Positions 32,954 to 42,682 of a stretch of 64,000 bases of DNA are shown here, one piece after another. The translations under genes were made by a program, and so were the position numbers. Each line of letters starts with the position of its first letter. Positions within the stretch are counted from its first letter, which is position 1. The DNA lies in the NCBI RefSeq assembly GCF_000416985.1, contig NZ_ATDL01000006.1, forward strand, positions 1 through 64,000, written 5' to 3'. The stretch comes from Sphingobacterium paucimobilis HER1398. GTDB lineage: Bacteria; Bacteroidota; Bacteroidia; Sphingobacteriales; Sphingobacteriaceae. Below the pieces are notes generated by a model, which did no database searches, was not told the DNA's origin, and saw nothing but the letters and a program-made list of their open reading frames with translations.

Positions 32954-33760
32954 ATGAAAACAAGAACAATACGTTTAGTCACTTTACTATTGGTGTTATT
33001 CTCCGTTGGACAACAGCAGCAACTATTTGCCTGGGGCATGACAGGACACCGTGTCATTTCCGAAATTGCCGAGCAGCACCTCAGCAAGAAGGCAAAGAAA
33101 AACATTGCAAAGATTATTGGCAAGCAGCCCATTGCTTACTGGTCCAACTGGGCCGATTTCATCAAGTCTGACCCAGATCCTGCTCTCCATAAAACGGGAT
33201 CATGGCACTTTGTAAATACACAAGGAAACCTGAGTTTCGAGGACTTTACCGCTACATTGAAAGCATCGCCAGAAGACAACCTTTACAAAGCTTACCTTCG
33301 TGTCAAAAACGAGACCAAGGGCAATAAAAATCTTACTGCCTTGCAGCAGCAGCAAAACCTCTACTACCTTGTACATCTCTTTGGTGATGCCCACCAACCG
33401 ATGCACGTCAGTAGAGCCGAAGACTTTGGTGGCAATAAAATAGAAGTTTCTTTCTTCGGTCGCAAGACCAATATCCACCGTGTTTGGGATTCTGATTTGG
33501 TAGAAAACGAAAAATACAGCTATACCGAATATGCGCGGGTACTCGATATCTTCGATAGCAAGCATTACCATCAATATCGATGTTCTTTTGAGCAGGCACT
33601 TTATGAATCGCACGAACTGGCCAACAGAATATATAAGGATGTCGAGTACAACGCCAACCTGAGCTACAAATATATCTACGACTACAAGTACATCATGGAA
33701 GAATGCTTACTTAAAGCAGGCATCCGTCTAGCGTATGAGTTGAACGAGATTTACGGATAA
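32954..33760 (+). CDS. S1/P1 nuclease family protein, secreted
   Basis: A 268-residue protein with signal peptide ending in QQQLFA and mature N-terminus Trp27 (WGMTGHR). In S1/P1 nucleases this terminal Trp and the following His coordinate zinc. The remaining ligands appear in YWSNWADFI, GSWHFVN, YYLVHLFGDAHQPMHV and RVWDSDL. The enzyme would degrade single-stranded DNA and RNA in the periplasm or outside, releasing nucleotides; it is co-transcribed with a DUF4268 gene. Confidence 0.93.
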   Translation: MKTRTIRLVTLLLVLFSVGQQQQLFAWGMTGHRVISEIAEQHLSKKAKKNIAKIIGKQPIAYWSNWADFIKSDPDPALHKTGSWHFVNTQGNLSFEDFTATLKASPEDNLYKAYLRVKNETKGNKNLTALQQQQNLYYLVHLFGDAHQPMHVSRAEDFGGNKIEVSFFGRKTNIHRVWDSDLVENEKYSYTEYARVLDIFDSKHYHQYRCSFEQALYESHELANRIYKDVEYNANLSYKYIYDYKYIMEECLLKAGIRLAYELNEIYG

Positions 33761-33783
33761 AGGTCTCATTTCTAGCGGATATT

Positions 33784-33820
33784 ATAAAACCCTATGGAGG
33801 ATTCCCCATGGGGTTTTATA
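33784..33820 (+). terminator. Terminator after the S1/P1 nuclease gene
   Basis: TAAAACCC-ATGG pairs with CCATGGGGTTTTA around a short loop, with a T-rich 3' flank. Confidence 0.78.
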
Positions 33821-33877
33821 TTTATTGAGCCAACAAAGAGAGCCTTATCTATCATGAGTAGAAAGTGTAATATTTTT

Positions 33878-33910
33878 TTTGTATGTTTTCATCCGTTAAT
33901 CGTACCTTTG
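33878..33910 (+). promoter_or_regulatory. Promoter of guaA, predicted leaderless
   Basis: TTTG (33878-33881), 21 bases, TACCTTTG (33903-33910), both perfect. The guaA ATG begins 5 bases after the box, so transcription should start at or next to the A of ATG. Confidence 0.75.
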
Positions 33911-33914
33911 CGCT

Positions 33915-35465
33915 ATGTCTGAAAAAATAATAATCCTTGATTTTGGTTCTCAATACACCCAATTAATCGCACGTCGGGTTCGCGAATTGAGTGTATATTG
34001 TGAGATCCATCCTTTTAATAAAGTTCCTGACTTAGATGATACCGTGAAAGGGGTTATCTTTTCAGGCAGTCCTTATTCGGTCCGCCAAGAAGACGCACCA
34101 CAGATCGACTACAAAAGTATCCAAGAGAAATTCCCGCTATTAGGTGTTTGCTATGGCGCACAGTACCTGGCACAACAAGCTGGTGGCGAAGTCTTACCTT
34201 CCGAGATACGCGAGTACGGCAGAGCGAATCTACAATTTGTAGACAATGACAATGCCTTATTAAAAGGAATCCCTGCACAGTCGCAGGTATGGATGTCCCA
34301 TGGGGACACAATCAAAGAGGTTCCAGCAGGCTTTAATATTATAGCAAGTACAGATAAGGTACGTGTAGCTGCTTATCAGGTAGCTGGCACCAATACCTAC
34401 GGCATACAGTTCCACCCGGAGGTAACGCATAGTACAGACGGACAGATGTTAGTCAAAAACTTCGTTATCGACATCTGTGGATGTGCGCAGGATTGGACTT
34501 CAGAATCTTTCGTAGAGAGCACAGTAGCAGAGCTAAAAGCCGATTTGGGCAATGACCACGTTATTATGGCTTTATCTGGTGGAGTAGACTCTACTGTAGC
34601 GGCTGTATTATTACAGCGTGCTATCGGAGACCGTTTACACTGTTTCTTTGTAGACCACGGTTTGTTACGTAAAGGAGAGTTCGAGCAAGTATTGGATTCA
34701 TACAAAAACATGGGACTTAACATCAAAGGTGTTAATGCCAAAGAACTGTTTTACACCAAACTAGCTGGCGTAACTGAGCCGGAGCAAAAACGTAAAATCA
34801 TCGGAGGAGCATTTATCGATGTATTCGACCAAGCGTCCAAAGACATACAAAAAGAACTTCCTGAAGGAAGTGAAGCAAAATGGTTAGGTCAAGGAACGAT
34901 ATACCCGGACATCATCGAGTCTATCTCTGTAAAAGGACCATCGGCAACGATTAAGTCACACCACAACGTAGGTGGATTGCCTGACTATATGAAATTAAAA
35001 GTTGTAGAACCTTTAAAGACATTATTCAAAGACGAAGTACGTCGTGTAGGAAAAACGCTAGACGTAGATCCTAACATCCTGAATAGACACCCTTTCCCAG
35101 GTCCTGGATTAGGAATTCGAATTTTAGGTGATATAAATGAAGAAAAGGTACGGATTTTGCAGGAAGCAGATGACATCTATATACGTAACTTAAAAGAATC
35201 AGGTTGGTATGATAAGGTATGGCAGGCTGGAACAATTTTCTTACCTGTTCAATCCGTTGGTGTAATGGGAGACGAACGCACATATGAGCACGTTGTCGCA
35301 TTACGCGCTGTAGGTTCACTCGATGGAATGACTGCAGATTGGATTCATTTGCCTTATGAATTACTAGCTAAGATATCGAATGAAATAATCAATCATGTTA
35401 AAGGAATCAACAGAGTTGTTTACGACATCAGTTCAAAACCACCAGCAACCATTGAGTGGGAGTAA
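33915..35465 (+). CDS. guaA: GMP synthase (glutamine-hydrolysing)
   Basis: A 516-residue bifunctional enzyme that converts XMP to GMP. The N-terminal class I amidotransferase domain has [12 protein letters not shown] with Cys79 and the FHPEV motif near residue 160. The ATP pyrophosphatase domain begins with the P-loop [10 protein letters not shown] near 217, and the C-terminal dimerisation domain ends [18 protein letters not shown], the standard GuaA ending. The mRNA is predicted to be leaderless or nearly so. A ligand-binding lipoprotein gene begins 4 bases after the stop. Confidence 0.97.
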   Translation: MSEKIIILDFGSQYTQLIARRVRELSVYCEIHPFNKVPDLDDTVKGVIFSGSPYSVRQEDAPQIDYKSIQEKFPLLGVCYGAQYLAQQAGGEVLPSEIREYGRANLQFVDNDNALLKGIPAQSQVWMSHGDTIKEVPAGFNIIASTDKVRVAAYQVAGTNTYGIQFHPEVTHSTDGQMLVKNFVIDICGCAQDWTSESFVESTVAELKADLGNDHVIMALSGGVDSTVAAVLLQRAIGDRLHCFFVDHGLLRKGEFEQVLDSYKNMGLNIKGVNAKELFYTKLAGVTEPEQKRKIIGGAFIDVFDQASKDIQKELPEGSEAKWLGQGTIYPDIIESISVKGPSATIKSHHNVGGLPDYMKLKVVEPLKTLFKDEVRRVGKTLDVDPNILNRHPFPGPGLGIRILGDINEEKVRILQEADDIYIRNLKESGWYDKVWQAGTIFLPVQSVGVMGDERTYEHVVALRAVGSLDGMTADWIHLPYELLAKISNEIINHVKGINRVVYDISSKPPATIEWE

Positions 35466-35469
35466 AAAA

Positions 35470-36732
35470 TTGAGAAATTCAAGTTTATTAATAGCTCTTG
35501 CATTAGCTTTAGGTGTATCTTCGTGTACACCTAAAGTTGGTGTTTTACGTGCCCCGGATTATAAGGGCAACGTGGGCAACAACAGCTCCAAACCAGGAGA
35601 TACAAACAAAACACCAGACGGTAGTAGCGAGACCGGCGAGTCAGCCAAAGAAAATGCCACTAAACGCTTTATGGGACGTAACATCTCTTTGGTACTTCCT
35701 TTTCAGCTCGACCAGATTTCCGAAAATGCACTCGCTGAGAAAGACATCAAACGCGCTGCTTTAGCATTGGATTATTATCAAGGCTTTCAGCTAGGATTGG
35801 AAGAGTTGGCAAAAAAAGGGGCAGACTTCAATCTGAATGTACTGGATTCCCGCGACAATGCCGCCTATAGTGGTAACCTAGCACTCTCGTCGACTGTTGA
35901 AGAAGCATCCATTGTAATCGGTCCGGTATATCCGCAAGAGATAAAAGCTTTCGGTAGCAACCTCAAAGACAAAGAAACACTGCAGGTTAACCCTTTGGCT
36001 GCTTCAATGCCTACCGAGTTTAACTTACCAAATCTCGTATCGTTAACTCCGCCGATTAAAGCTCACAGCAATGCGATTGCCGCTCGGGCAGCTCGCGAAT
36101 ATAGCGCCGGTGATGTCATTATTATCTTTAACACCACAGATTCGGACGGTAAGCAATTTCTAAATGGTATGTCGACGGCTATCAAGCAGGCTAAAAACAA
36201 TGTACGTATTGTTTCTGTATCCTCGCTAAGCCAGCTTAATGAGAATCTCTCATTGACAGGCACCAATATCATTGTCACAGGTACAACGGATAAGAATCAG
36301 TTGAAAAATCTGTTGACTAATCTGATAAAGAAATACGGCGAAAACACGTACAACTTCAGCCTCTTTGGCCATCCGCTATGGGAGCGCTACGATTTTAGTA
36401 TGTATGCTGGATTTGCGGACTTAAATCCGACCATCACCACAGAGAGTAATCTAAAAACATGGTCTGCTGCTGTAAAAGCATTTAAAGATACTTATGCTGA
36501 TACTTATGGTGTACAGCCATCTGACCAATCGTACAAAGGTTATGACTCCGCACTTTACTTCGGCGGACTGATTAACAAGTACGGAGCAGACAGACTAAAA
36601 GAAAAATTAACAAAAGAATCCTACAATGGCTTGTTCAGTTCTTATAAATTCAGATACAACGAAGCTTGGGGATATGCAAATGAATCCGTAGCCTATCGCA
36701 CCTACCGCGGAGGTTCATTTCAGCTGCAATAA
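35470..36732 (+). CDS. Periplasmic-binding-protein-like (type 1) lipoprotein
   Basis: Read from TTG 35470, 4 bases after the guaA stop: then the protein opens M-RNSSLLIALALALGVSSC, a clear lipoprotein signal with Cys19. A longer frame from 35395 would overlap guaA by 70 bases and bury the signal, so it is rejected. The 400-residue mature part, after a Gly/Ser/Thr linker, looks like a type 1 periplasmic ligand-binding fold (ISLVLPFQLDQ, VIGPVYPQEIKAF, SLTPPIKAHSN, YGENTYNFSLFGHPLWERYDF), akin to LpoA/amino-acid receptor domains. It may sense or support cell-wall synthesis; inference. Confidence 0.8.
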   Translation: MRNSSLLIALALALGVSSCTPKVGVLRAPDYKGNVGNNSSKPGDTNKTPDGSSETGESAKENATKRFMGRNISLVLPFQLDQISENALAEKDIKRAALALDYYQGFQLGLEELAKKGADFNLNVLDSRDNAAYSGNLALSSTVEEASIVIGPVYPQEIKAFGSNLKDKETLQVNPLAASMPTEFNLPNLVSLTPPIKAHSNAIAARAAREYSAGDVIIIFNTTDSDGKQFLNGMSTAIKQAKNNVRIVSVSSLSQLNENLSLTGTNIIVTGTTDKNQLKNLLTNLIKKYGENTYNFSLFGHPLWERYDFSMYAGFADLNPTITTESNLKTWSAAVKAFKDTYADTYGVQPSDQSYKGYDSALYFGGLINKYGADRLKEKLTKESYNGLFSSYKFRYNEAWGYANESVAYRTYRGGSFQLQ

Positions 36733-36743
36733 AAAAAACGATA

Positions 36744-37925
36744 ATGGAAATTAATGAAAGACGAGTCTCACAACAGCTGAGGAATTTTGAACGTGCCCTT
36801 ACGGGATATGATAAAAAAGAACCCTTAGCGAGATACCTGACTCGCTTTTTCAAAGAAAACAAACAAATGGGGTCATCTGATAGAAAGATGACCTCTCGTT
36901 TTTGTTATAACTATTTCCGCCTGGGCAATGCCTATCCACAGGAAAATCCTATAATGCGACTTGTAGTTGCCGAATACTTATGCGAGCAGCATTCGGACCT
37001 GGTCAGTCTACAGCATCCGGAGTTGGCTCCATCCATACAGCAATCCCTATCCGAAAAAGTAGAAATAGCGAGCCAACTGACGGACTTTGATATAGATCAG
37101 CTTTTTCCTTTGGATGATGGACTTTCCACGGCCATAGATAGAACGCTATTCCTGCAAAGTCATTTTATACAGCCCGACTTATTCATTCGGGTAAAAAGAG
37201 GACAGGAGGAAAAAGTACAGCAAATCCTACAGCGGGAAGGCGCAGTTATAAACTCCGTTTCGGAACAGATCATAGCACTTCCTAACGGCAGTAAACTACA
37301 GCATATAAGAGGATTGAATGGATTATATGAAGTACAGGACCGCTCATCGCAGTACACCCTAAATTTTATGGAATCCGGCGCTAATGAAAGCTGGTGGGAT
37401 GCCTGTGCTGCTTCGGGAGGCAAGTCTTTATTATTCCTGGACAAATACCCGACCACCAAGTTACTGGTATCGGACATCCGGCTTTCCATCCTACGCAATC
37501 TAGACGAACGCTTTATACAGGCGAATATCACACAGACCTACCGCAAGAAAGTCGTAGATCTAACTGACGCAGAAAATGTAAAAGCGGCCTTACAGGACGA
37601 GCGTTTTGATGGTATCATTGTCGATGCTCCTTGTTCCGGCTCAGGTACCTGGGGCCGTACCCCCGAAATGATGCAATCATTTGATGTTAACAGACTACAG
37701 TATTTTACAGATTTACAAAAGCAGATTGTAACTCAGACGATCCCTTTTCTCAAGACCGGAAAGCCCCTTATTTACATCACCTGCTCGGTATATCAAGCTG
37801 AGAACGAAGCGGTAATCGACTATATCGTAAATAACTTCGGTATGCGCGTAGAGAAGATGGAGGTTATCAAGGGATACGAGAGTAAGGCGGACAGTATGTT
37901 TGCAGCCCGCCTCCTCAAAGTGTAA
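36744..37925 (+). CDS. RsmB/NOP-type rRNA cytosine-C5 methyltransferase
   Basis: A 393-residue SAM-dependent methyltransferase. After an N-terminal helical part it has WDACAASGGKSLLFLDKY (motif I), DGIIVDAPCSGSGTWGR (motif IV with PC), and ITCSVYQAENEAVI (motif VI with catalytic TC). These two Cys motifs are diagnostic for RNA m5C methyltransferases of the RsmB/Fmu group, which modify 16S rRNA. The gene is 11 bases after the lipoprotein gene and may be in one transcript with guaA. Confidence 0.9.
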   Translation: MEINERRVSQQLRNFERALTGYDKKEPLARYLTRFFKENKQMGSSDRKMTSRFCYNYFRLGNAYPQENPIMRLVVAEYLCEQHSDLVSLQHPELAPSIQQSLSEKVEIASQLTDFDIDQLFPLDDGLSTAIDRTLFLQSHFIQPDLFIRVKRGQEEKVQQILQREGAVINSVSEQIIALPNGSKLQHIRGLNGLYEVQDRSSQYTLNFMESGANESWWDACAASGGKSLLFLDKYPTTKLLVSDIRLSILRNLDERFIQANITQTYRKKVVDLTDAENVKAALQDERFDGIIVDAPCSGSGTWGRTPEMMQSFDVNRLQYFTDLQKQIVTQTIPFLKTGKPLIYITCSVYQAENEAVIDYIVNNFGMRVEKMEVIKGYESKADSMFAARLLKV

Positions 37926-37936
37926 TCAATACAAGC

Positions 37937-38404
37937 TTAATCACACTTACTAGGGATTACCAAAACAGGGCATTGTGCCTTGCGGATAACCGATTCCGAA
38001 ACGCTGCCCGAAATAAAATGTTCGAATCCAGTTTTTCCATTGGTCCCTAGTATCAACAAGTCTGCTGCCCACTCGTGAGCTACAGTCAATATCTCCTCGC
38101 GGATATTACCCACGCGGGTGAATGTAAATATCTCTTTGACCGAAGTAAAGTCGGCCGCCAATCTATCCAAGTATTCCTGTGCCGCCTGCTGCTGTATCTC
38201 CGCCACCTCTGCCACGATAATCGGTTGCTGTCCCAACAAAGGGTCTGCACCGTAAGAGGCCGGAGAGGTAGGAGGGATTACTGTTACCAGCGCCAAGGTG
38301 GCTTCTTGTCCTTCCAGTATGCTGTGCGCATACTCCATTACTTTATCTGAACAGGGACTATCATCTAATGCCAATAGTATCCTCTGAAATTTGGAATATC
38401 CCAT
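37937..38404 (-). CDS. Universal stress protein (UspA family)
   Basis: A 155-residue UspA-fold protein: ILLALDDSPCSDKVMEYA at the N-terminus and LLILGTNGKTGFEHFISGSVSESVIRKAQCPVLVIP at the C-terminus, which contains the G-x2-G-x9-G-S ATP-binding pattern, so this member probably binds ATP. Convergent with the methyltransferase gene. Role in stress is inferred from the family. Confidence 0.93.
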   Translation of the reverse strand: MGYSKFQRILLALDDSPCSDKVMEYAHSILEGQEATLALVTVIPPTSPASYGADPLLGQQPIIVAEVAEIQQQAAQEYLDRLAADFTSVKEIFTFTRVGNIREEILTVAHEWAADLLILGTNGKTGFEHFISGSVSESVIRKAQCPVLVIPSKCD

Positions 38405-38484
38405 AATAATTTAGTTTTTTAGAAGTATCTTCGTTAGTTTAAGAACAAGAATATATAATTATTGTTTTAAAAATAAAAAGCGAA

Positions 38485-39231
38485 ATGGTTTTATCAGCTT
38501 GCAATCTTAATATACTTCCTCTTCGGGCCGAGGCATCGCACCGTAGCGAAATGGTCACCCAGGTTTTATTTGGGGAGGCTTTCGAAATTCTAGAAGAAGG
38601 TGTAGACTTCGACCGTATCCGTCTTTTGGACACCTCTTATGAGGGCTGGATTCAAAGGCATCAGTCAGGGCAGCTCGCTACACTGCCACCTACCAAACAC
38701 ATTATTGGCCTAGCAGGCGGCAAGGCTCATTCAACAACACATACGGTACAGCTTCTTCACGGCACACCGGTGCCCAGCAACAGCCTCCAAATCGGAAGCG
38801 AACTTTATACCATAGAAGGTGCAGTACGTGAAGGTACTCTAGATGATTTTGATGTCGAATTTCCAAAATTAATCCAACACTACAACAATAGCCCTTACCT
38901 ATGGGGAGGTCGTTCGCCCTATGGCATAGACTGCTCAGGCTTCAGTCAGGTCGTATACCGTCATTTTGGGATAGCACTAAGAAGAGATGCGTGGCAACAG
39001 GCTGAATCTGGCGACACCGTTAATTTTCTTCCCGAAATCAAGGCTGGAGATCTGGCTTTTTTTGACAACGAAGCTGGACGCATTACCCATGTAGGCGTCA
39101 TGATTGACAATGAGACGATTATACATGCTGCAGGTCGGGTACGTATTGATAAAATGGACACCGAAGGCATATTCAACGACCAGCAGAATAAATACACCCA
39201 CAAGCTACGCATTGTAAAGCGCTATTTTTAA
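38485..39231 (+). CDS. NlpC/P60 peptidase with SH3-like domain (dipeptidyl-peptidase VI type)
   Basis: A 248-residue protein without signal peptide. Residues 1-110 are SH3-like (LPLRAEASHRSEMVTQVLFGE). The NlpC/P60 domain shows DCSGFSQVV with Cys150, HVGVM with His202 and IIHAAG with His214, the Cys-His-His triad. Size, order and lack of a signal fit cytoplasmic L-Ala-gamma-D-Glu-cleaving dipeptidyl-peptidase VI/YkfC enzymes that recycle wall peptides. First gene of a four-gene operon. Confidence 0.88.
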   Translation: MVLSACNLNILPLRAEASHRSEMVTQVLFGEAFEILEEGVDFDRIRLLDTSYEGWIQRHQSGQLATLPPTKHIIGLAGGKAHSTTHTVQLLHGTPVPSNSLQIGSELYTIEGAVREGTLDDFDVEFPKLIQHYNNSPYLWGGRSPYGIDCSGFSQVVYRHFGIALRRDAWQQAESGDTVNFLPEIKAGDLAFFDNEAGRITHVGVMIDNETIIHAAGRVRIDKMDTEGIFNDQQNKYTHKLRIVKRYF

Positions 39232-39249
39232 ATCCCCGAATTCCATATT

Positions 39250-40248
39250 TTGAAAGAGAAAAATCCCTATCTTTATCTTCCCAGCTCACAGCTATTTCCA
39301 TACAGCACTATTCAAAAACCAATAGAAGAAGATAATTATCTCCTATCGGTTGCCACTGAGGCTTGTGCTCTAATCCGTGCCGGAGACAATGCGCAAGCGT
39401 TAGAAATTTACAGCTCTGCCATCGAGCAGTACCCCCAATATCCCTTCTTCCATGCCTGTAGAAGCCTATTGAATCAAGCACTAGGAGATGAAGAAGGCGC
39501 CTTTTATGACTATCAGGTTGCCAAAAAATTGGACTTCAACTACCACATATTCCTAGAATGGCAAGAGAATAAAGGCAGCATGCTGCTCGCCCCCGAACTC
39601 GAAGAACTGAATCGGGAGCTACAACAAAGCAACCCCCATGCACAGCCTTATATCAATCGCGCAATGCTATGGGTACAACACTTTGATTACGAGCTTGCTA
39701 TTGCCGACTATCAAAGCGCTTTAGCACGAGATAATAATGCCCAAATACGCGTTTCTATGGCTGCAATATACCTACGTATGTTGCGTTATGATAGCGCTTT
39801 AGAACAGCTCCAATTGGCATTGAACAGCGATAATCAGTTGCACAATGCGTACCTGTACCGCGCTAAACTTTATGTATCTATACATGAAAATGAAGCCGCA
39901 TTGAAGGACTTCGAAAGCGCCTTAGAACTCACACCAGACAGCACAGAGGTATTGGAAGAACGTGCCGGATACTACGAGCGCATCGGGGACTGGCAGTCAG
40001 CTATTGCCGACTATACAGAGGTTATAGCGCGAAATCCCACCGATTTCTACTGCTATGTGATGCGTGCCGACGCTCTCGAGCATACTGGAGCCTGGCAGGA
40101 AGCCATTGCCGACTATGACGAAGCTATCCGTTTGAATCCACACTATTCGGATCTCTATCAATACCGGGGCGAACTCAAGGAAAAATTAGGGGATGAGCGT
40201 GGTGCCGCTATGGATTTTGAAAAATATGAGGAACTGGAAGACGAATAA
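39250..40248 (+). CDS. TPR-repeat protein
   Basis: A 332-residue protein read from TTG 39250, 18 bases after the peptidase gene. It consists of about seven 34-residue tetratricopeptide repeats (for example IADYQSALARDNNAQIRVSMAAIYL, IADYTEVIARNPTDFYCYVMRADAL, IADYDEAIRLNPHYSDLY). No signal peptide. Such proteins scaffold protein complexes; partner unknown, but a 3-base gap to an FKBP gene suggests coupled translation. Confidence 0.9.
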   Translation: MKEKNPYLYLPSSQLFPYSTIQKPIEEDNYLLSVATEACALIRAGDNAQALEIYSSAIEQYPQYPFFHACRSLLNQALGDEEGAFYDYQVAKKLDFNYHIFLEWQENKGSMLLAPELEELNRELQQSNPHAQPYINRAMLWVQHFDYELAIADYQSALARDNNAQIRVSMAAIYLRMLRYDSALEQLQLALNSDNQLHNAYLYRAKLYVSIHENEAALKDFESALELTPDSTEVLEERAGYYERIGDWQSAIADYTEVIARNPTDFYCYVMRADALEHTGAWQEAIADYDEAIRLNPHYSDLYQYRGELKEKLGDERGAAMDFEKYEELEDE

Positions 40249-40251
40249 TAT

Positions 40252-40686
40252 ATGGCCAAACCTAACGCATATCTCAAGCGCATCAAGGATGCGGCTGCTA
40301 AAAATCTCGCAGAAGGGGAGCTCTTTTTAAAGGAAAATAAAGCGAAAGAAGAGATCATCAGTCTTAGCGATACATTGCAATACGAAGTCTTAAAGCAAGG
40401 TGAGGGTGTCAAACCTAGTTCTAAGGCCAAAGTACTCTGCCATTATAAAGGTCAGTTACTAAATGGAGACGTATTCGATAGTTCCTACAAAAGAAAACGT
40501 CCCGAATCTCTCCATATACCCGAGCTAATCCGTGGCTGGCAACAGGCTTTAGTTCAGATGCCCGTAGGCAGTACATGGCGGCTTTATATACACCCGAGCC
40601 TAGCTTATGGTTTTGAACCCTTAACCAAAGAAAGTGGTGGAAATTGTACATTGATATTTGATATTGAATTGATTTCAATCCTATAA
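40252..40686 (+). CDS. FKBP-type peptidyl-prolyl isomerase
   Basis: A 144-residue protein: an N-terminal helix (residues 1-35), then one FKBP domain (TLQYEVLKQGEGVKPSS, VLCHYKGQLLNGDVFDSSY, VIRGW-like LIRGWQQALVQMPVGSTWRLYIHPSLAYG, LIFDIELISI). No signal peptide, so cytoplasmic, unlike most Bacteroidota FKBP lipoproteins. It would speed proline isomerisation in folding clients. Overlap-tight spacing on both sides (3 bases). Confidence 0.93.
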   Translation: MAKPNAYLKRIKDAAAKNLAEGELFLKENKAKEEIISLSDTLQYEVLKQGEGVKPSSKAKVLCHYKGQLLNGDVFDSSYKRKRPESLHIPELIRGWQQALVQMPVGSTWRLYIHPSLAYGFEPLTKESGGNCTLIFDIELISIL

Positions 40687-40689
40687 GTT

Positions 40690-41793
40690 ATGCGATACGG
40701 TCTCTTTTTACTTAGTTTTTTTGTCGGTATGTATAACAGTTCAGCGCAACAGCTCCAATCAGTCATCGCAGCCCATTACCCAAAGGCCGACGAGCCGGGT
40801 GGTATTGCTTTTACAGCGTTCCGAGGTCAAGCCGAGTTTTCACCTTTCGGTCGGGCCGAGCTGAACAAAAAAACAGTCATAGGAGCAGAGACCGCATTTC
40901 GCATGGCCTCCGTCAGCAAGCAGTTTACCGCTATGGCGACCTATTTATTAATCAAAAAAGGAGCACTCCATTTCGACACCCCGATCCGCAAGATATTGCC
41001 CGAATTACCAGAGGCCACCGCATCCATCACGATCGACCAACTGCTACAACATACCTCCGGTATCTGGGATTATGAGGCAGTGATCCCTGAGGGATTACAG
41101 CACCAACTGAGCGATACCGATGTACTGCAACTGTTGGTACCTATAGACTCGGTATACTTTCCGGCAGGAAGCACATTTCGCTATAGCAATACCGGATACT
41201 GTTTATTAGCGGTCATCGTAGAGCGTGTTTCCAAAACGGATTACGCTACGTTTGTCTCCACCCATATTTTTGAACCTACAGGTTTGAAGCAGGCACAGAT
41301 CTATACTTCAGAATGCATTATTCCTAATAGGGCATATGGTTATCATCCTACCGCAACAGGTTTCCTATTTGCGGACCAAAGCAACACCAGTGCCACCAAA
41401 GGGGACGGAGGAGTATATATTTCTGCACAGGAATATACACGTTGGATGAATAGCAATAATCCACTATGGGACAAGGCATTTTGGGAAACTGTAATCCGCC
41501 ACAAAGTACCTTTACGAGACGGGATCTACTACAGCATGGGCTTATTTGTGAAAATGGATAAGAAAGACAAAATTCAAGCGGTATTCCATTCGGGAGAGAG
41601 CACAGGTTTTCACAATGCGGTCTTGTTCCAACCTCAAGAACAGCGAACTGTCTGTCTATTCACCAATAGAGACGATCTGATTATCAACGAGGCTTACGAT
41701 GAGATACTGAAAATCTACCAGGCAAAGCCATTGAATACGGAGGAGCCTCTTTTCCAATGGCTGAGCAAGGTATATGCAAACGAGTGGCGATAA
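40690..41793 (+). CDS. Serine hydrolase, beta-lactamase class C/DD-peptidase fold
   Basis: A 367-residue secreted protein with signal peptide (to about residue 19). The catalytic SxxK is SVSK at 74-77 (MASVSKQF), the second motif is YSNTGY and the third is HSGES (the usual KTG is HSG, as in many class C esterase-like members). It belongs to the broad beta-lactamase-related serine hydrolases; peptidase, esterase or peptidoglycan-editing activity are all possible. Last gene of the NlpC/TPR/FKBP operon, suggesting wall-peptide metabolism. Confidence 0.88.
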   Translation: MRYGLFLLSFFVGMYNSSAQQLQSVIAAHYPKADEPGGIAFTAFRGQAEFSPFGRAELNKKTVIGAETAFRMASVSKQFTAMATYLLIKKGALHFDTPIRKILPELPEATASITIDQLLQHTSGIWDYEAVIPEGLQHQLSDTDVLQLLVPIDSVYFPAGSTFRYSNTGYCLLAVIVERVSKTDYATFVSTHIFEPTGLKQAQIYTSECIIPNRAYGYHPTATGFLFADQSNTSATKGDGGVYISAQEYTRWMNSNNPLWDKAFWETVIRHKVPLRDGIYYSMGLFVKMDKKDKIQAVFHSGESTGFHNAVLFQPQEQRTVCLFTNRDDLIINEAYDEILKIYQAKPLNTEEPLFQWLSKVYANEWR

Positions 41794-41797
41794 ATGC

Positions 41798-42631
41798 CTA
41801 GATTTCTGAAAATTTAAAAATATCCTTTACCCGAATCCCCTTTTCGGTATGCTGTAGCGTGCAGCATTCATTGGTCGGGTCGTGTTCGAAAAACAGGATA
41901 TACTCTTTTTCTACAATTTCCTGCCAATAAGACTGGCGTTCGTCCATCGTAGTAAGCGGACGTACATCATAGCTCATCACATAGGGAAGTGGGATATGTC
42001 CGACAGAGGGCAACAGGTCAGCCATGTACAGAATGGTTTTCCCCTTGTACGTAATCTGTGGTAACATCATCGCTTCCGTATGTCCAAAAGCATAGCGTAC
42101 ATCGATATGGGTATCATAAGCTTCACCTTCTTTCAGAAACTTCAACTGTCCACTCTCTTGGATAGGCAGTATATTCTCCTTTAAGAAAGACGCTTTCTCC
42201 CTGGGATTCGGTTTTACCGCCCAATCCCAATGTCTTTCGTTGGACCAAAAATGTGCATTCTTGAAGGCCGGCACCAATTGATCACCTTCGCGAGCAATAG
42301 CACCTCCACAATGGTCAAAATGTAAGTGAGTCAAGAAAACATCGGTGATATCATCGCGGTGAAATCCATGTTTTGCAAGTGACTTGTCCAAGGTATCGCC
42401 GCCATGTAAGTGGTAATGTCCGAAAAACTTATCATCTTGTTTATCACCCAATGCCGTATCCACCAATGTTAATCTTTTTCCATCTTCAATAAGGAGCAGA
42501 CGGTTGCCCCAGGTACAGAGGTTATTGGAATCCGCAGGATTCGTACGTTGCCATATCGACTTGGGGACAACACCAAACATGGCACCTCCATCCAACTTAA
42601 AATATCCGGTATCTATGCTATAAAGCTTCAT
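41798..42631 (-). CDS. Metallo-beta-lactamase-fold hydrolase
   Basis: A 277-residue MBL-fold protein. THLHFDHCGG at 101-110 gives the HxHxDH zinc motif; later ligands are the His in AHFWSNERHWDW region or AFGHTEAMM and the Asp in ILYMADLLPSVGH, and a C-terminal FEHDP. The architecture resembles AHL-lactonase-like enzymes, but substrate is unproven. A perfect -7 box TAGGTTTG (42662-42655, minus) lies 23 bases before the ATG, so it is not wholly dependent on the upstream operon. Confidence 0.9.
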   Translation of the reverse strand: MKLYSIDTGYFKLDGGAMFGVVPKSIWQRTNPADSNNLCTWGNRLLLIEDGKRLTLVDTALGDKQDDKFFGHYHLHGGDTLDKSLAKHGFHRDDITDVFLTHLHFDHCGGAIAREGDQLVPAFKNAHFWSNERHWDWAVKPNPREKASFLKENILPIQESGQLKFLKEGEAYDTHIDVRYAFGHTEAMMLPQITYKGKTILYMADLLPSVGHIPLPYVMSYDVRPLTTMDERQSYWQEIVEKEYILFFEHDPTNECCTLQHTEKGIRVKDIFKFSEI

Positions 42632-42654
42632 TTCCTTGATTCTTTGGTTAGAAA

Positions 42655-42662
42655 CAAACCTA
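42655..42662 (-). promoter_or_regulatory. -7 box of the MBL-fold hydrolase gene
   Basis: TAGGTTTG on the minus strand, 23 bases upstream of the ATG at 42631, inside the 51-base gap to the next operon gene. No obvious TTG at -33. Confidence 0.5.
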
Positions 42663-42682
42663 CATAAAATGAGGGGAATTCA

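Noticed and set aside
35395..35469. Extended N-terminus of the ligand-binding lipoprotein overlapping guaA
   Set aside because: It would place 25 residues before the lipoprotein signal and overlap guaA by 70 bases; the in-frame TTG at 35470 gives a proper signal peptide.
39208..39218. CGCATTGTAAA, a match to the LytTR-like half-site
   Set aside because: It lies inside the NlpC/P60 coding sequence, is single, and has no partner at 20-21 bases or promoter box at 29.
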